A stretch of DNA of 11,099 nucleotides from Candidatus Roizmanbacteria bacterium CG06_land_8_20_14_3_00_34_14 (lineage in GTDB: Bacteria; Patescibacteriota; Microgenomatia; UBA1406; GWC2-37-13). The stretch lies in contig PEVZ01000063.1 in the NCBI GenBank assembly GCA_002779665.1, positions 1 to 11,099 on the forward strand, in the 5' to 3' direction. The position numbers were made by a program, and so were the translations under genes. The notes under the pieces were generated by a model that worked only from the letters and a program-made list of their open reading frames with translations, did no database searches and had not been told where the DNA came from. The number at the start of each line of letters is the position of its first letter. Within the stretch, counting starts at the first letter, position 1. This document shows, in pieces, positions 4,973 to 11,099 of this stretch.

Positions 4973-5041
4973 ATGAAAATTATAGCGACTCAAAATTTTT
5001 ATTTTTACTTTGACCCACCTTGCGGTGGTTGTAATTGTTAA
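4973..5041 (+). CDS. Phe/Tyr-rich leader peptide of the aro operon
   Basis: A 22-codon ORF, too short for usual gene calling, starts 9 nt after a perfect -10 box. Codons 9-13 are TTT TAT TTT TAC TTT (Phe-Tyr-Phe-Tyr-Phe, 4997-5011), followed by Asp-Pro-Pro and a Cys/Gly-rich end. The peptide has no Trp. Its likely role is not the product but the act of translation: ribosomes stall at the five aromatic codons when charged Phe- or Tyr-tRNA is scarce. The codons overlap the first arm of a competing RNA structure, and a terminator follows 20 nt after the stop. AT-rich DNA readily encodes Phe and Tyr by chance, so the case rests on the combined arrangement. pheL of enterobacteria is a functional analogue. 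Confidence 0.78.
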   Translation: MKIIATQNFYFYFDPPCGGCNC

Positions 5042-5087
5042 AGTAAAAAACAATAAAACGACCCCCGCACAAGCGGGGTTTTTTTTT
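5002..5087 (+). promoter_or_regulatory. Ribosome-mediated transcription attenuator of the aro operon
   Basis: Three mutually exclusive pairings are visible. (1:2) 5002-5014 pairs with 5037-5049 (13 bp, one G-U) and stacks outside a 5-bp hairpin 5015-5019/5024-5028. (2:3) 5019-5030 pairs with 5060-5073: CUUG/CAAG, two bulged bases, then CGG/CCG, one mismatch and GGUU/GACC. (3:4) is the terminator stem 5063-5068/5073-5078. A ribosome stalled on the Phe/Tyr codons would occupy segment 1, free segment 2 to form 2:3 and prevent termination. A ribosome reaching the stop at 5039-5041 would cover segment 2 and let the terminator form. This is the logic of the trp and phe attenuators. Confidence 0.75.
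5061..5087 (+). terminator. Intrinsic terminator of the attenuator
   Basis: CCCCGC (5063-5068) and GCGGGG (5073-5078) form a 6-bp GC-rich stem with an ACAA loop, followed by nine T residues (5079-5087). It lies 15 nt before the DAHP synthase ATG and would also stop read-through from the aminotransferase gene. Confidence 0.88.
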
Positions 5088-5102
5088 GGATTTTAAAAAA
5101 AT

Positions 5103-5870
5103 ATGAAAACAAAACAAAAAATTATCATTGCCGGACCTTGCGCAGCCGAATCAGAAGAGCAGGTCATCAATTGTGCCAAAGAATTAAAAAAAAGAGATAT
5201 TAAAATCATGCGGGCCAGTCTTTGGAAGCCACGGACCAGTCCTGGGTTTGAGGGGGTGGGAGAAAAAGGAATTGACTGGTTTGCTCAAGTGACAAAAATG
5301 GGAATAACAGTTGCCACCGAAGTTTTATTTCCTGATCAAGTTACCCAAGTACTGAAGATTATCAAAAAAAAAGGTAATCCCAATAAAATTCTCTTTTGGA
5401 TTGGTTCGCGCAATCAGAATCATTATTTGCAAAGGGAAATCGCTCGAAAAATTAAAGATGAAGCACCAAAATCAGTCAAACTATTAATCAAAAACCAACC
5501 GTGGCGAGAGGAAAGGCATTGGTTGGGGATAGTTGACCATATTTTTAGTTCCGGTCTGGCTAAAGAAAGAATTATTCTCAATCATAGGGGATTTTCGCCG
5601 AAAGGAGAAAACCCTTTTGGACTTCGTAATTTACCTGATTTTGAAATGGCAATGAAAGTAAAAAACTTAACTGGATTGCCAATGATTATTGACCCTTCTC
5701 ATATTGGTGGAACTGTGGAAAATGTATTTTTAATCATGGAAAAAGCCAAACAATACAATTTTGATGGAGCAATGATTGAAGTTCATCCAGAACCAAAAAT
5801 AGCAAAGTCAGATGCAAAGCAACAGTTAACATTTAAGGAATTAGATAAAATTTTAAAAATAGTTAAATAA
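5103..5870 (+). CDS. aroF: 3-deoxy-7-phosphoheptulonate (DAHP) synthase
   Basis: Catalyses the first shikimate step: PEP plus erythrose-4-phosphate to DAHP. The 255-residue protein is a single type I (KDO8P-synthase-like) barrel. Motifs are 'GPCAAES' with metal ligand C13, 'KPRTS' (42-46), 'GSRNQN' (101-106), 'IKNQPWREERHW' near 129-140, 'HRGF' (161-164), 'DPSH' with H200, 'EVHPEP' with E226, and D237 in 'SDAKQQL'. The Cys, His, Glu and Asp metal ligands are all present. The 'KNQPW...HRGF' form, rather than 'KRG...ERG', resembles the DAHP synthase part of the bifunctional DAHP synthase/chorismate mutase known from Bacteroidetes, but no mutase domain or ACT-type regulatory domain is attached, so feedback inhibition by those means is unlikely. 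It follows the attenuator, lacks a Shine-Dalgarno, and is 1 nt from aroB. The gene symbol is by function. Confidence 0.93.
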   Translation: MKTKQKIIIAGPCAAESEEQVINCAKELKKRDIKIMRASLWKPRTSPGFEGVGEKGIDWFAQVTKMGITVATEVLFPDQVTQVLKIIKKKGNPNKILFWIGSRNQNHYLQREIARKIKDEAPKSVKLLIKNQPWREERHWLGIVDHIFSSGLAKERIILNHRGFSPKGENPFGLRNLPDFEMAMKVKNLTGLPMIIDPSHIGGTVENVFLIMEKAKQYNFDGAMIEVHPEPKIAKSDAKQQLTFKELDKILKIVK

Positions 5871-5871
5871 T

Positions 5872-6924
5872 ATGGGGAAAATAATAATTGGAAAAAAATT
5901 GTTAGAAAAAATCAATATTTTGTTTGATTTTTCAAGATTTTCAAAAATCGCCGTCTTAACTGACGAGAATATTCCTAAATCATTTATTGATAAAATCGAA
6001 AAATCATTCAATAAAAAACTTATAAAAATAATTATTTCGGCTGGAGAAAAAGAAAAGAACATTGAAACTGTCAAAAAAATTTGGGAAAAAATGTTTGATG
6101 AAGGTCTTGATCGTCGGTCACTACTAATTAATTTAGGTGGGGGAGTGGTTTGTGATATGGGTGGATTTGCCGCCGGAACATTTATGCGTGGTATTGATTT
6201 TTTAAATATTCCCACGACTTTACTTTCACAAGTTGATGCCGGGATTGGCGGAAAAACCGGAATTGATTTTATTGATATAAAAAACGGAATAGGGATTTTT
6301 AAAGAGCCGATTGGAACAGTGATAGATGTTGAGACGTTGAAAACTTTACCAAAAAGAGAATTTATTTCAGCATTTGGAGAAATTATCAAACATGGAGTTA
6401 TTTCCGGACGTGAATATTTTGACTTTGTTACTTCAAAAAAACCGAAAGAATTTGATCAAAACGAACTGATTAAAATAATTAAAGGGTCTGTGAATATCAA
6501 ATCAAATATTGTCAAAAAAGATCCGAAAGAGGAAGGACTTCGAAAAGTTCTTAATTTTAGCCACACGATCGGGCACGCAATTGAGTCCTTGAGTTGGAGG
6601 ACGGGCAAACCATTACTTCACGGCGAAGCGGTCGCGGTAGGTATGATCGTAGAGAGTCATTTAGCCTTTCTTTGCCATCCGATTCTGACCTCCGAGGTCA
6701 GAATAAGCTTGGCAGGACAAATTAAAAAAGCTGTCGTGAACGCAGGTTTGCCGACGAAAATTAGTAACATTAAATCGGAAGATATTTTGAAAAAAATTTT
6801 ATCTGACAAAAAAAATTTTTCAGGAAAAATCAATTGGAGTTTACCGAAAAGAATTGGAAGAGTTAACGTAAATGTTAAAGTTCCAAACGAATTAGTAGTT
6901 AAAGCAATTAAATCAATAATATGA
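5872..6924 (+). CDS. aroB: 3-dehydroquinate synthase
   Basis: Converts DAHP to 3-dehydroquinate with NAD and a divalent metal. The 350-residue length is normal. Motifs in order: 'NLGGGVVCDMGGF' (G89-G91, D95), 'IPTTLLSQVDAGIGGKTGID' (113-132), 'GEIIKHG' (E170, K173), 'HTIGHAIE' (H231, H235) and 'LLHGEAVAVGM' (H250). The metal ligands are therefore intact. The segment around 270-285 ('CHPILTSEVRISL') is encoded by a perfect 10-bp inverted repeat (6682-6704) and appears a few residues longer than usual. The gene starts 1 nt after the DAHP synthase stop and overlaps aroQ by ATGA, so it is translationally coupled within the operon. Confidence 0.96.
   Translation: MGKIIIGKKLLEKINILFDFSRFSKIAVLTDENIPKSFIDKIEKSFNKKLIKIIISAGEKEKNIETVKKIWEKMFDEGLDRRSLLINLGGGVVCDMGGFAAGTFMRGIDFLNIPTTLLSQVDAGIGGKTGIDFIDIKNGIGIFKEPIGTVIDVETLKTLPKREFISAFGEIIKHGVISGREYFDFVTSKKPKEFDQNELIKIIKGSVNIKSNIVKKDPKEEGLRKVLNFSHTIGHAIESLSWRTGKPLLHGEAVAVGMIVESHLAFLCHPILTSEVRISLAGQIKKAVVNAGLPTKISNIKSEDILKKILSDKKNFSGKINWSLPKRIGRVNVNVKVPNELVVKAIKSII
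6682..6704. repeat. Perfect 10-bp inverted repeat inside aroB
   Basis: ATTCTGACCT (6682-6691) and AGGTCAGAAT (6695-6704) flank a 3-nt centre, CCG. The arms are more GC-rich than the surrounding coding sequence. The repeat stays in frame and encodes 'ILTSEVRI'. It may be a small palindromic element that inserted in the gene and was tolerated, or a chance structure. Confidence 0.6.
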
Positions 6925-7364
6925 AAATTTTAGTGATAAATGGACCAAATTTGAACATATTGGGAAAAAGGGACCCACAAAAATACGGGACGGTTACTCT
7001 ATTGGAAATAAATGAATCGTTAAAAAAGATAGCCTGTGAATTAGATTGCCAATTGGAATTTTTTCAATCAAATCACGAAGGGGCAATTATTGATTTTTTA
7101 CAGAAAGAGTCATCGCAAGAGGCTGATGGAGTTTTGGTAAATCCTGGAGCTTTGATCCGTTATGCCTTTTGTTTTCGCCAGGCATTAGTCGATTTGGATA
7201 AACCGGTCATGGAAATTCATATGTCAGATATTAATAAAACCGGAGTCAATAAAAAAATTAACGTTTTAGAGGATATTAGAATAGGTCAAATAACCGGATT
7301 AAAAGAAGGAAGTTATTTTGAAGGATTAAAGCAATTAATAAATTTTATTAAAAATAGAGTATGA
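6921..7364 (+). CDS. aroQ: Type II 3-dehydroquinate dehydratase, divergent
   Basis: Dehydrates 3-dehydroquinate to 3-dehydroshikimate; type II enzymes are small dodecamers. The 147-residue protein has 'NGPNLNILGKRDP' (7-19) with R17, the catalytic Tyr22 in 'KYG', 'FFQSNHEGAIIDF' (47-59), 'VNPGAL' with N74, and 'EIHMS' with H100 and S102. Two usually conserved substrate-contact features are changed: the His after the NPGA motif is Arg80 ('ALIRYAF'), and the 'RExFR' stretch after the EVHLSN motif is replaced by 'INKTGVNKK'. The enzyme may be active with altered substrate contacts, since the Arg/Tyr catalytic pair is kept. It overlaps aroB and aroA by 4 nt on each side. Confidence 0.9.
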   Translation: MKILVINGPNLNILGKRDPQKYGTVTLLEINESLKKIACELDCQLEFFQSNHEGAIIDFLQKESSQEADGVLVNPGALIRYAFCFRQALVDLDKPVMEIHMSDINKTGVNKKINVLEDIRIGQITGLKEGSYFEGLKQLINFIKNRV

Positions 7365-8662
7365 GATTTTTAAAAGTCAAAAAAAGTCAAAATTTAACTG
7401 GCACAATTTCCATGCCAGCCTCAAAAACCCATTCATTTCGGGCGTTGGTTTTGGGCGCATTAGCTGATGGAACTTCAGTAATCAGAGAGCCAAAATTGAG
7501 TCCCGATTGGGATGAAGGGGTCAAAGCGATGAAAATGTACGGTGCAAAAATCGAAGAAATAGAAAAAAATGTTTTTCAGATTAAAGGTGTGGCAGGAAAG
7601 CTACAAACACCGGAAGATGTGATTAATGTTAATAATTCCGGAACGATGTTGGCTTTTATTGTTGGGATCGCTGCCGCTTGCGAAGGATGGTCGATCATTA
7701 CCGGTGATGAATCAATCCGTACTTTAAGGAAAGTATCAAAGAATTTATTTAAGCCTTTTGAAGAGCTGGGTGTCAAAATTATTTCCACCAAAAATGATGG
7801 AATGGCGCCTTTGATAATAAGGGGCAAAGTCAATGGAGGAGTCGCTCATATGGATGGCACAGGTTGTCAGCCGGTTTTCAGCGTTCTCATCGCTTCGGCG
7901 CTGTCTGAAAAACCGGTTGAAATCTTTGTTGATAACCCTGGAGAAACGGCTTATATAGATTTGTTGCTATTTTGGTTTGATAAAGTTGGACTAAAGTACA
8001 AAAATGACCAACACAAACATTATTCTTTTCCTGGTAATAAGCCACCCAAGTCGTTTGATGCTAAAATTCCTTTTGAGTGGTCGGCACAAGGCTACCCGCT
8101 ATTGTCAGCGATCATCACTGAGAATTCGGAAATAAAAGTTGAAGGAATGGATTTGAAAGATCCATACGGAGATAAACAAGTAATTGATATTTTGCAAAAA
8201 ATGGGAGCGCACTTAACCATTGAAGGAAATTGTTTGACAGCCCATTCGAGTCAATTACATGGAATAGAAATTGATATGAATAAGTTACCTGATCAAGTGC
8301 CGACGATTGCCGTAGCTGCTTGTTTTGCCCGTGGAAAAACGGTTATTAAAAATGCTTTGACAGCCCGTTGGAAAGAGTGTGACCGGATAACCGCCGTCTG
8401 TACAGAATTAAAAAAAATGGGAGCAAAAATAACGGAAAAAGAAGATGGACTAATTATTCATCAGGACGGTAGTTGGAAATTAAAAGGAGCCAAGGTTAAT
8501 GGTTATTATGATCATCGAATGGTGATGGTTTTTGCCGTCGCCGGTTTGGCCAGTGAAGGAGAAACGATTATTTCCGACGCCCAAATGGTAGAGAAATCAT
8601 TTGATAGTTATATTCCGGAAATGAAAAGAGCCGGAGCAAATTATGAATTGATTGAAAAATAA
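7361..8662 (+). CDS. aroA: 3-phosphoshikimate 1-carboxyvinyltransferase (EPSP synthase), divergent
   Basis: Joins shikimate-3-phosphate and PEP to give EPSP. The 433-residue length fits the two-domain family. Seen: 'MPASKTHSFRAL' (K22, R27) in place of the classical PGDKSxSHR form, 'NNSGTM' (91-96), 'GDESI' (115-119), 'DMNKLPDQ' (305-312, D311), 'ARWKECDR' (335-342), 'YYDHRMVMVFAVAGL' (382-396) and 'VEKSF' (410-414). Differences from the common form: the 'RPM' after GDxS is 'LRK', and the usual SSQ of the phosphate-binding loop is 'GCQ' (168-170). The C-terminal half is much more canonical. It overlaps aroQ by 4 nt and precedes aroK by 2 nt. I am sure of the family; glyphosate sensitivity cannot be predicted. 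Confidence 0.93.
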   Translation: MRFLKVKKSQNLTGTISMPASKTHSFRALVLGALADGTSVIREPKLSPDWDEGVKAMKMYGAKIEEIEKNVFQIKGVAGKLQTPEDVINVNNSGTMLAFIVGIAAACEGWSIITGDESIRTLRKVSKNLFKPFEELGVKIISTKNDGMAPLIIRGKVNGGVAHMDGTGCQPVFSVLIASALSEKPVEIFVDNPGETAYIDLLLFWFDKVGLKYKNDQHKHYSFPGNKPPKSFDAKIPFEWSAQGYPLLSAIITENSEIKVEGMDLKDPYGDKQVIDILQKMGAHLTIEGNCLTAHSSQLHGIEIDMNKLPDQVPTIAVAACFARGKTVIKNALTARWKECDRITAVCTELKKMGAKITEKEDGLIIHQDGSWKLKGAKVNGYYDHRMVMVFAVAGLASEGETIISDAQMVEKSFDSYIPEMKRAGANYELIEK

Positions 8663-8664
8663 AT

Positions 8665-9231
8665 ATGAAAAACATTATTTTAATCGGTATGAAAGCCTGT
8701 GGAAAAAGTACGGTCGGTAAAATTTTGGCACAAAAATTGGGAATAGATTTTGTTGAACTTGATATCGAAATCGAGAAAGCTCATTTATTGTCCAAGAAAG
8801 AAAGTTTAAACTTTCGGGAAATATTTAAAAAACATGGATCGGTTTATTTCCGTCAGTTAGAATCAAAAGTTTTAAAAGATATTTTCAAAGAAAAAAAGAT
8901 AAAAGAGTTTGTTTTAAGCTGTGGTGGAGGAACTCCGCTTAACGAAAATAATCAAGAAACTATCAAAAGCATAGGCGAAGTAATATTTTTGGATGCTGAT
9001 AAAAAAGTTTTATTGCCGCGAATTATAAAACACGGAATCCCGGCGTTTTTTCCATTCCAAAATGATCCGGAAAAATCACTTGACGAACTTTTAGAAAAAA
9101 GAAAACCTATTTATGAAAAAGTAGCTGACAAAACAATTTCTTTTACAAAAGAAACTCCCCAACAATTGATGGAGAGGATTATAAATTTTTTTTCGCGTCA
9201 TTCCCGTGAAGACGGGAATCCAGACGATTAA
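8665..9231 (+). CDS. aroK: Shikimate kinase with repeat-derived C-terminal tail
   Basis: Phosphorylates shikimate with ATP. The 188-residue protein shows the P-loop 'GMKACGKST' (8-16), D33 in 'ELDIEIE', R63 in 'YFRQLE', the 'CGGGTPL' loop (86-92) and 'EKRKPIYEKVAD' (144-155) with the adenine-side Arg. Family members generally end near residue 170-175. Here the last 11-12 residues, 'SRHSREDGNPDD', are encoded by a palindromic repeat (9197-9226), a tail known from many unrelated proteins where such repeats invade gene ends. It is probably a neutral extension. The gene starts 2 nt after aroA and ends 4 nt before aroE. Confidence 0.94.
   Translation: MKNIILIGMKACGKSTVGKILAQKLGIDFVELDIEIEKAHLLSKKESLNFREIFKKHGSVYFRQLESKVLKDIFKEKKIKEFVLSCGGGTPLNENNQETIKSIGEVIFLDADKKVLLPRIIKHGIPAFFPFQNDPEKSLDELLEKRKPIYEKVADKTISFTKETPQQLMERIINFFSRHSREDGNPDD
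9197..9226 (+). repeat. GTCATTCCCG-type palindromic repeat at the aroK/aroE junction
   Basis: ATTCCCGT (9200-9207), loop GAAG and ACGGGAAT (9212-9219) form a perfect 8-bp stem-loop, flanked by GTC and CCAGAC. It supplies the last codons of aroK and lies 10 nt before the aroE start. It is the cleanest of four related copies in the window. In mRNA the hairpin could affect stability or aroE translation. Confidence 0.8.
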
Positions 9232-9235
9232 CATT

Positions 9236-10054
9236 ATGAAAATAAATGGAGAAACAAAATTGATCGGTTTTTTCGGATCAACTTTTAGAACAAGCAAAAT
9301 GTATGTAATGTACAATTCAGTTTTTGAAAATTTAAGACTTAATTATGTCTATGTTCCTTTTGTGGTTGAAGATGTAAAAAAAGGAGTCGAGGCGATGAGA
9401 AATCTTGGTATTCATGCCGTTGGAGTAACCATTCCATATAAAGTGAGTATTGTTAAGTATCTGGATGAACTTGATGCGGACGCAAAAAAAATCGGTGCGG
9501 TTAATGCGGTAATTAATGTTAATGGAAAATTAATTGGCAGTAATACCGACGGCCATGGAGGAGTAAGAGCTCTTAAAGAAAAAACTGTTATTAAAGGAAA
9601 AAAAGTGATTTTACTTGGTGCTGGTGGAGCAGCCAGAGCATTAGCTTTTGCTGTCAAAGATGAAAGTGGAGAGTTGACAATATTAAATCGAACCGTCGAT
9701 GAAGCTGAACAGTTAGCAAAAGCAGTCGGTTGTAAGTTTGATGGATTGGAAAAAATATTAGATTTAATACCAACTACGAATATTTTAATAAATAGCACGT
9801 CTGTTGGTATGGCGCCTGAAATCAATCAATCTCTTGTTAACGAAAAACTTTTGCATAAAGGATTAACTGTAATGGATATTGTCAGTAATCCAAGAGAAAC
9901 AAAACTATTAAGAGAAGCTAAGAAAGCTGGCTGTCAGATTGTTTTTGCTGATAGGATGTTGCTTTGGCAAGGCGTCTTGAAGTTTGAACTGTATACTGGA
10001 ACTAAACCACCAATAAAAATTATGGAAAAACAATTACAAATTACTAATCTATAA
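9236..10054 (+). CDS. aroE: Shikimate dehydrogenase, divergent shikimate-binding motif
   Basis: Reduces 3-dehydroshikimate to shikimate, usually with NADPH. From the ATG at 9236 it is 272 residues. Present: 'GVTIPYK' with catalytic K69, 'AVNAV' with N90, 'SNTDGHGG' with D105, the dinucleotide loop 'GAGGAARA' (128-135), 'NRT' (151-153), 'STSVGM' (187-192) and 'MLLWQG' with Q245. The classical substrate motif 'SxSPxxHN' is 'SKMYVMYN' (20-27), so one serine, the Pro and the His are lost. A GTG at 9206 would add ten residues, but they come from the palindromic repeat and overlap aroK, so ATG is preferred. The NRT form of the cofactor loop fits NADP use. Confidence 0.92.
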   Translation: MKINGETKLIGFFGSTFRTSKMYVMYNSVFENLRLNYVYVPFVVEDVKKGVEAMRNLGIHAVGVTIPYKVSIVKYLDELDADAKKIGAVNAVINVNGKLIGSNTDGHGGVRALKEKTVIKGKKVILLGAGGAARALAFAVKDESGELTILNRTVDEAEQLAKAVGCKFDGLEKILDLIPTTNILINSTSVGMAPEINQSLVNEKLLHKGLTVMDIVSNPRETKLLREAKKAGCQIVFADRMLLWQGVLKFELYTGTKPPIKIMEKQLQITNL

Positions 10055-10071
10055 ATAAAAGCTTGATATCA

Positions 10072-10107
10072 AATTTTTTATCGGAAAACAACAAACCGAA
10101 AAAAATT
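10072..10107 (+). repeat. Imperfect inverted repeat in the aroE-aroC gap
   Basis: AATTTTTT-a-TCGG pairs with CCGAAAAAAATT: 12 bp with one bulged A (10080) and an 11-nt loop. No T-run follows, so it is not a normal terminator. The 79-nt gap is the only sizeable one in the operon. A TATAAA at 10124-10129 lies just before aroC, but I see no matching -35. The hairpin may be a processing or stability element. Confidence 0.4.
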
Positions 10108-10133
10108 CAATATCTTCGCTTTTTATAAATCCT

Positions 10134-11099
10134 ATGGCGGGCAATACATTCGGAAAATTGTTTCAAGTGACGACTTTCGGCGAATCCCATGGCGGGGCAG
10201 TTGGTTGTGTGGTTGACGGTTGTCCTCCGGGGTTAGAAATTTCAACAGAAGATATTCAAAAGGATCTGGATCGAAGGAAACCCGGGCAAAGCAAAATTAC
10301 AAGCCCTCGTCAGGAAGAGGACAAAATCATAATTCTATCAGGTGTATTTGAAGGAAAGACAACTGGTACTCCGATTATGATGATGGCAAAAAATAAAAAT
10401 GCCAGACCGGAAGACTATGAAAAGTTAAAAAACATTTTTCGACCGGGCCATGCTGATTTTACTTTCCAAAAAAAATTTGGGATCCGTGACTGGCGGGGAA
10501 GCGGTCGTTCTTCAGCTAGAGAAACCTTAGCACGGGTGGCTGCTGGTGCAATAGCCAAAAAATTCTTGAACGAAAAATTAGAAATGGAATTTATTGCATC
10601 TATCGAGGAAGTTGCCGGAGTAAAAATAAAATCGAATGAGGAAACGATAAAAATAATTGAAACCGCAAAAAAAGATGGGGATTCGGTTGGTGGGGTTATC
10701 AAAGGAGTGATTAAAAACGTTCCAATCGGTCTGGGTGAGCCGGTTTTTGATAAGTTATCCGCCGATTTAGGGAAAGCAATGTTGTCAATTCCGGCCGTTA
10801 AGGGATTTGAGATTGGATCAGGATTTGCAGGAGCTAAAATGAGAGGGAGCGAGCATAACGATTCGTTCTTTACTGATGAAAAAGGCAGAATTAGAACTAA
10901 AACGAATTTTTCCGGGGGAATTCAGGGTGGGATTTCCAACGGAGAAGATATTTATTTCCGGGTGGCTTTTAAACCGGTGTCAACGATTAGAAAAGAACAG
11001 GATACGGTTAATTTAAAAGGTCAAAATGTGAAGATAGAAGCAACAGGAAGGCACGATCCTTGTGTTTTACCAAGAGCGGTTCCGATCATAGAGGCAATG
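10134..11099 (+). CDS. aroC: Chorismate synthase, 3' end beyond the window
   Basis: Converts EPSP to chorismate using reduced FMN, the last common step of aromatic synthesis. The ORF starts at ATG 10134 and is open for 322 codons to the window edge. Motifs are the N-terminal '[16 protein letters not shown]' (H19), '[17 protein letters not shown]' (49-65), '[10 protein letters not shown]' near 101-110, '[14 protein letters not shown]' near 118-131, '[20 protein letters not shown]' near 262-281, and '[18 protein letters not shown]' at the window edge. Only about the last 30-60 residues are missing. It looks fully canonical, unlike the AroQ, AroA and AroE of the same operon. It lies 79 nt after aroE, probably in the same transcript. 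Confidence 0.96.
   Translation, partial: MAGNTFGKLFQVTTFGESHGGAVGCVVDGCPPGLEISTEDIQKDLDRRKPGQSKITSPRQEEDKIIILSGVFEGKTTGTPIMMMAKNKNARPEDYEKLKNIFRPGHADFTFQKKFGIRDWRGSGRSSARETLARVAAGAIAKKFLNEKLEMEFIASIEEVAGVKIKSNEETIKIIETAKKDGDSVGGVIKGVIKNVPIGLGEPVFDKLSADLGKAMLSIPAVKGFEIGSGFAGAKMRGSEHNDSFFTDEKGRIRTKTNFSGGIQGGISNGEDIYFRVAFKPVSTIRKEQDTVNLKGQNVKIEATGRHDPCVLPRAVPIIEAM

Noticed and set aside
5010..5038. Second promoter (TTGACC) inside the leader region
   Set aside because: No acceptable -10 hexamer lies 16-18 bp downstream, and the bases are accounted for by the leader codons and hairpin.
4968..5102. T-box or metabolite riboswitch in front of DAHP synthase
   Set aside because: The leader is only about 130 nt, lacks a T-box consensus and shows no recognisable aptamer; the ORF plus competing helices explains it better.
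5853..6389. 178-codon minus-strand ORF opposite aroB
   Set aside because: It is the reverse shadow of a clear aroB; its Ile/Phe/Ser/Pro-rich composition reflects antisense of AT-rich code and no motif is visible. The same applies to minus-strand ORFs at 745-954, 4155-4370, 7576-7833, 9091-9315, 9412-9825 and 10415-10702.
9206..9235. GTG start for aroE ten codons upstream of the ATG
   Set aside because: The ten codons come from the palindromic repeat overlapping aroK, and the encoded residues match no part of shikimate dehydrogenase.
10055..10133. Separate promoter or terminator between aroE and aroC
   Set aside because: A TATAAA is present but no -35 at a usable distance, and the hairpin there has no following T-run; same-transcript expression remains the simpler reading.

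Overview
The window is AT-rich bacterial DNA with compact genes, standard stop-codon use (UGA ends aroB and aroQ) and almost no Shine-Dalgarno sequences. Toxin-antitoxin genes packed beside short operons, and a GTCATTCCCG-type palindromic repeat encoding a 'SRHSREDGNPDD' protein tail, suggest a small-genome lineage such as a candidate-phyla-radiation/Patescibacteria member. That placement is inference; no rRNA or ribosomal marker is present.

Left part (about 125-4114): four toxin-antitoxin modules in tandem on the + strand. They are a Phd/YefM-type antitoxin with a PIN-domain VapC toxin (211-877), an AbiEi/AbiEii-type pair (938-2224), a BrnT/BrnA-type pair (2827-3373) and a second Phd/VapC pair (3455-4114). 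Each has its own promoter, and in every case the -10 box lies only 6-8 nt before the start codon, so the first gene of each module is probably read from a leaderless or nearly leaderless mRNA. The AbiE promoter is covered by a perfect 26-bp inverted repeat running from the -10 box through the start codon, a likely autoregulatory operator. A strong bidirectional-looking terminator, degenerate palindromic repeats and a small minus-strand zinc-finger-like gene separate AbiE from BrnTA.

Middle (4119-5102): a class IV PLP aminotransferase gene follows the second vapC by 4 nt. The end of this gene carries a promoter with a perfect TATAAT. Immediately after it is a 22-codon ORF with five consecutive Phe/Tyr codons (FYFYF), three mutually exclusive RNA pairings and an intrinsic terminator. 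This has every part of a classical ribosome-mediated transcription attenuator and sits directly in front of the DAHP synthase gene.

Right part (5103-11099): a tightly packed aromatic operon with DAHP synthase, aroB, aroQ, aroA, aroK, aroE and aroC (aroC runs off the window). Together these cover all seven steps from PEP plus erythrose-4-phosphate to chorismate. The DAHP synthase has no chorismate-mutase or ACT domain, so attenuation may replace allosteric feedback. AroQ, AroA and AroE each deviate at usually conserved substrate-binding motifs while their catalytic cores remain.
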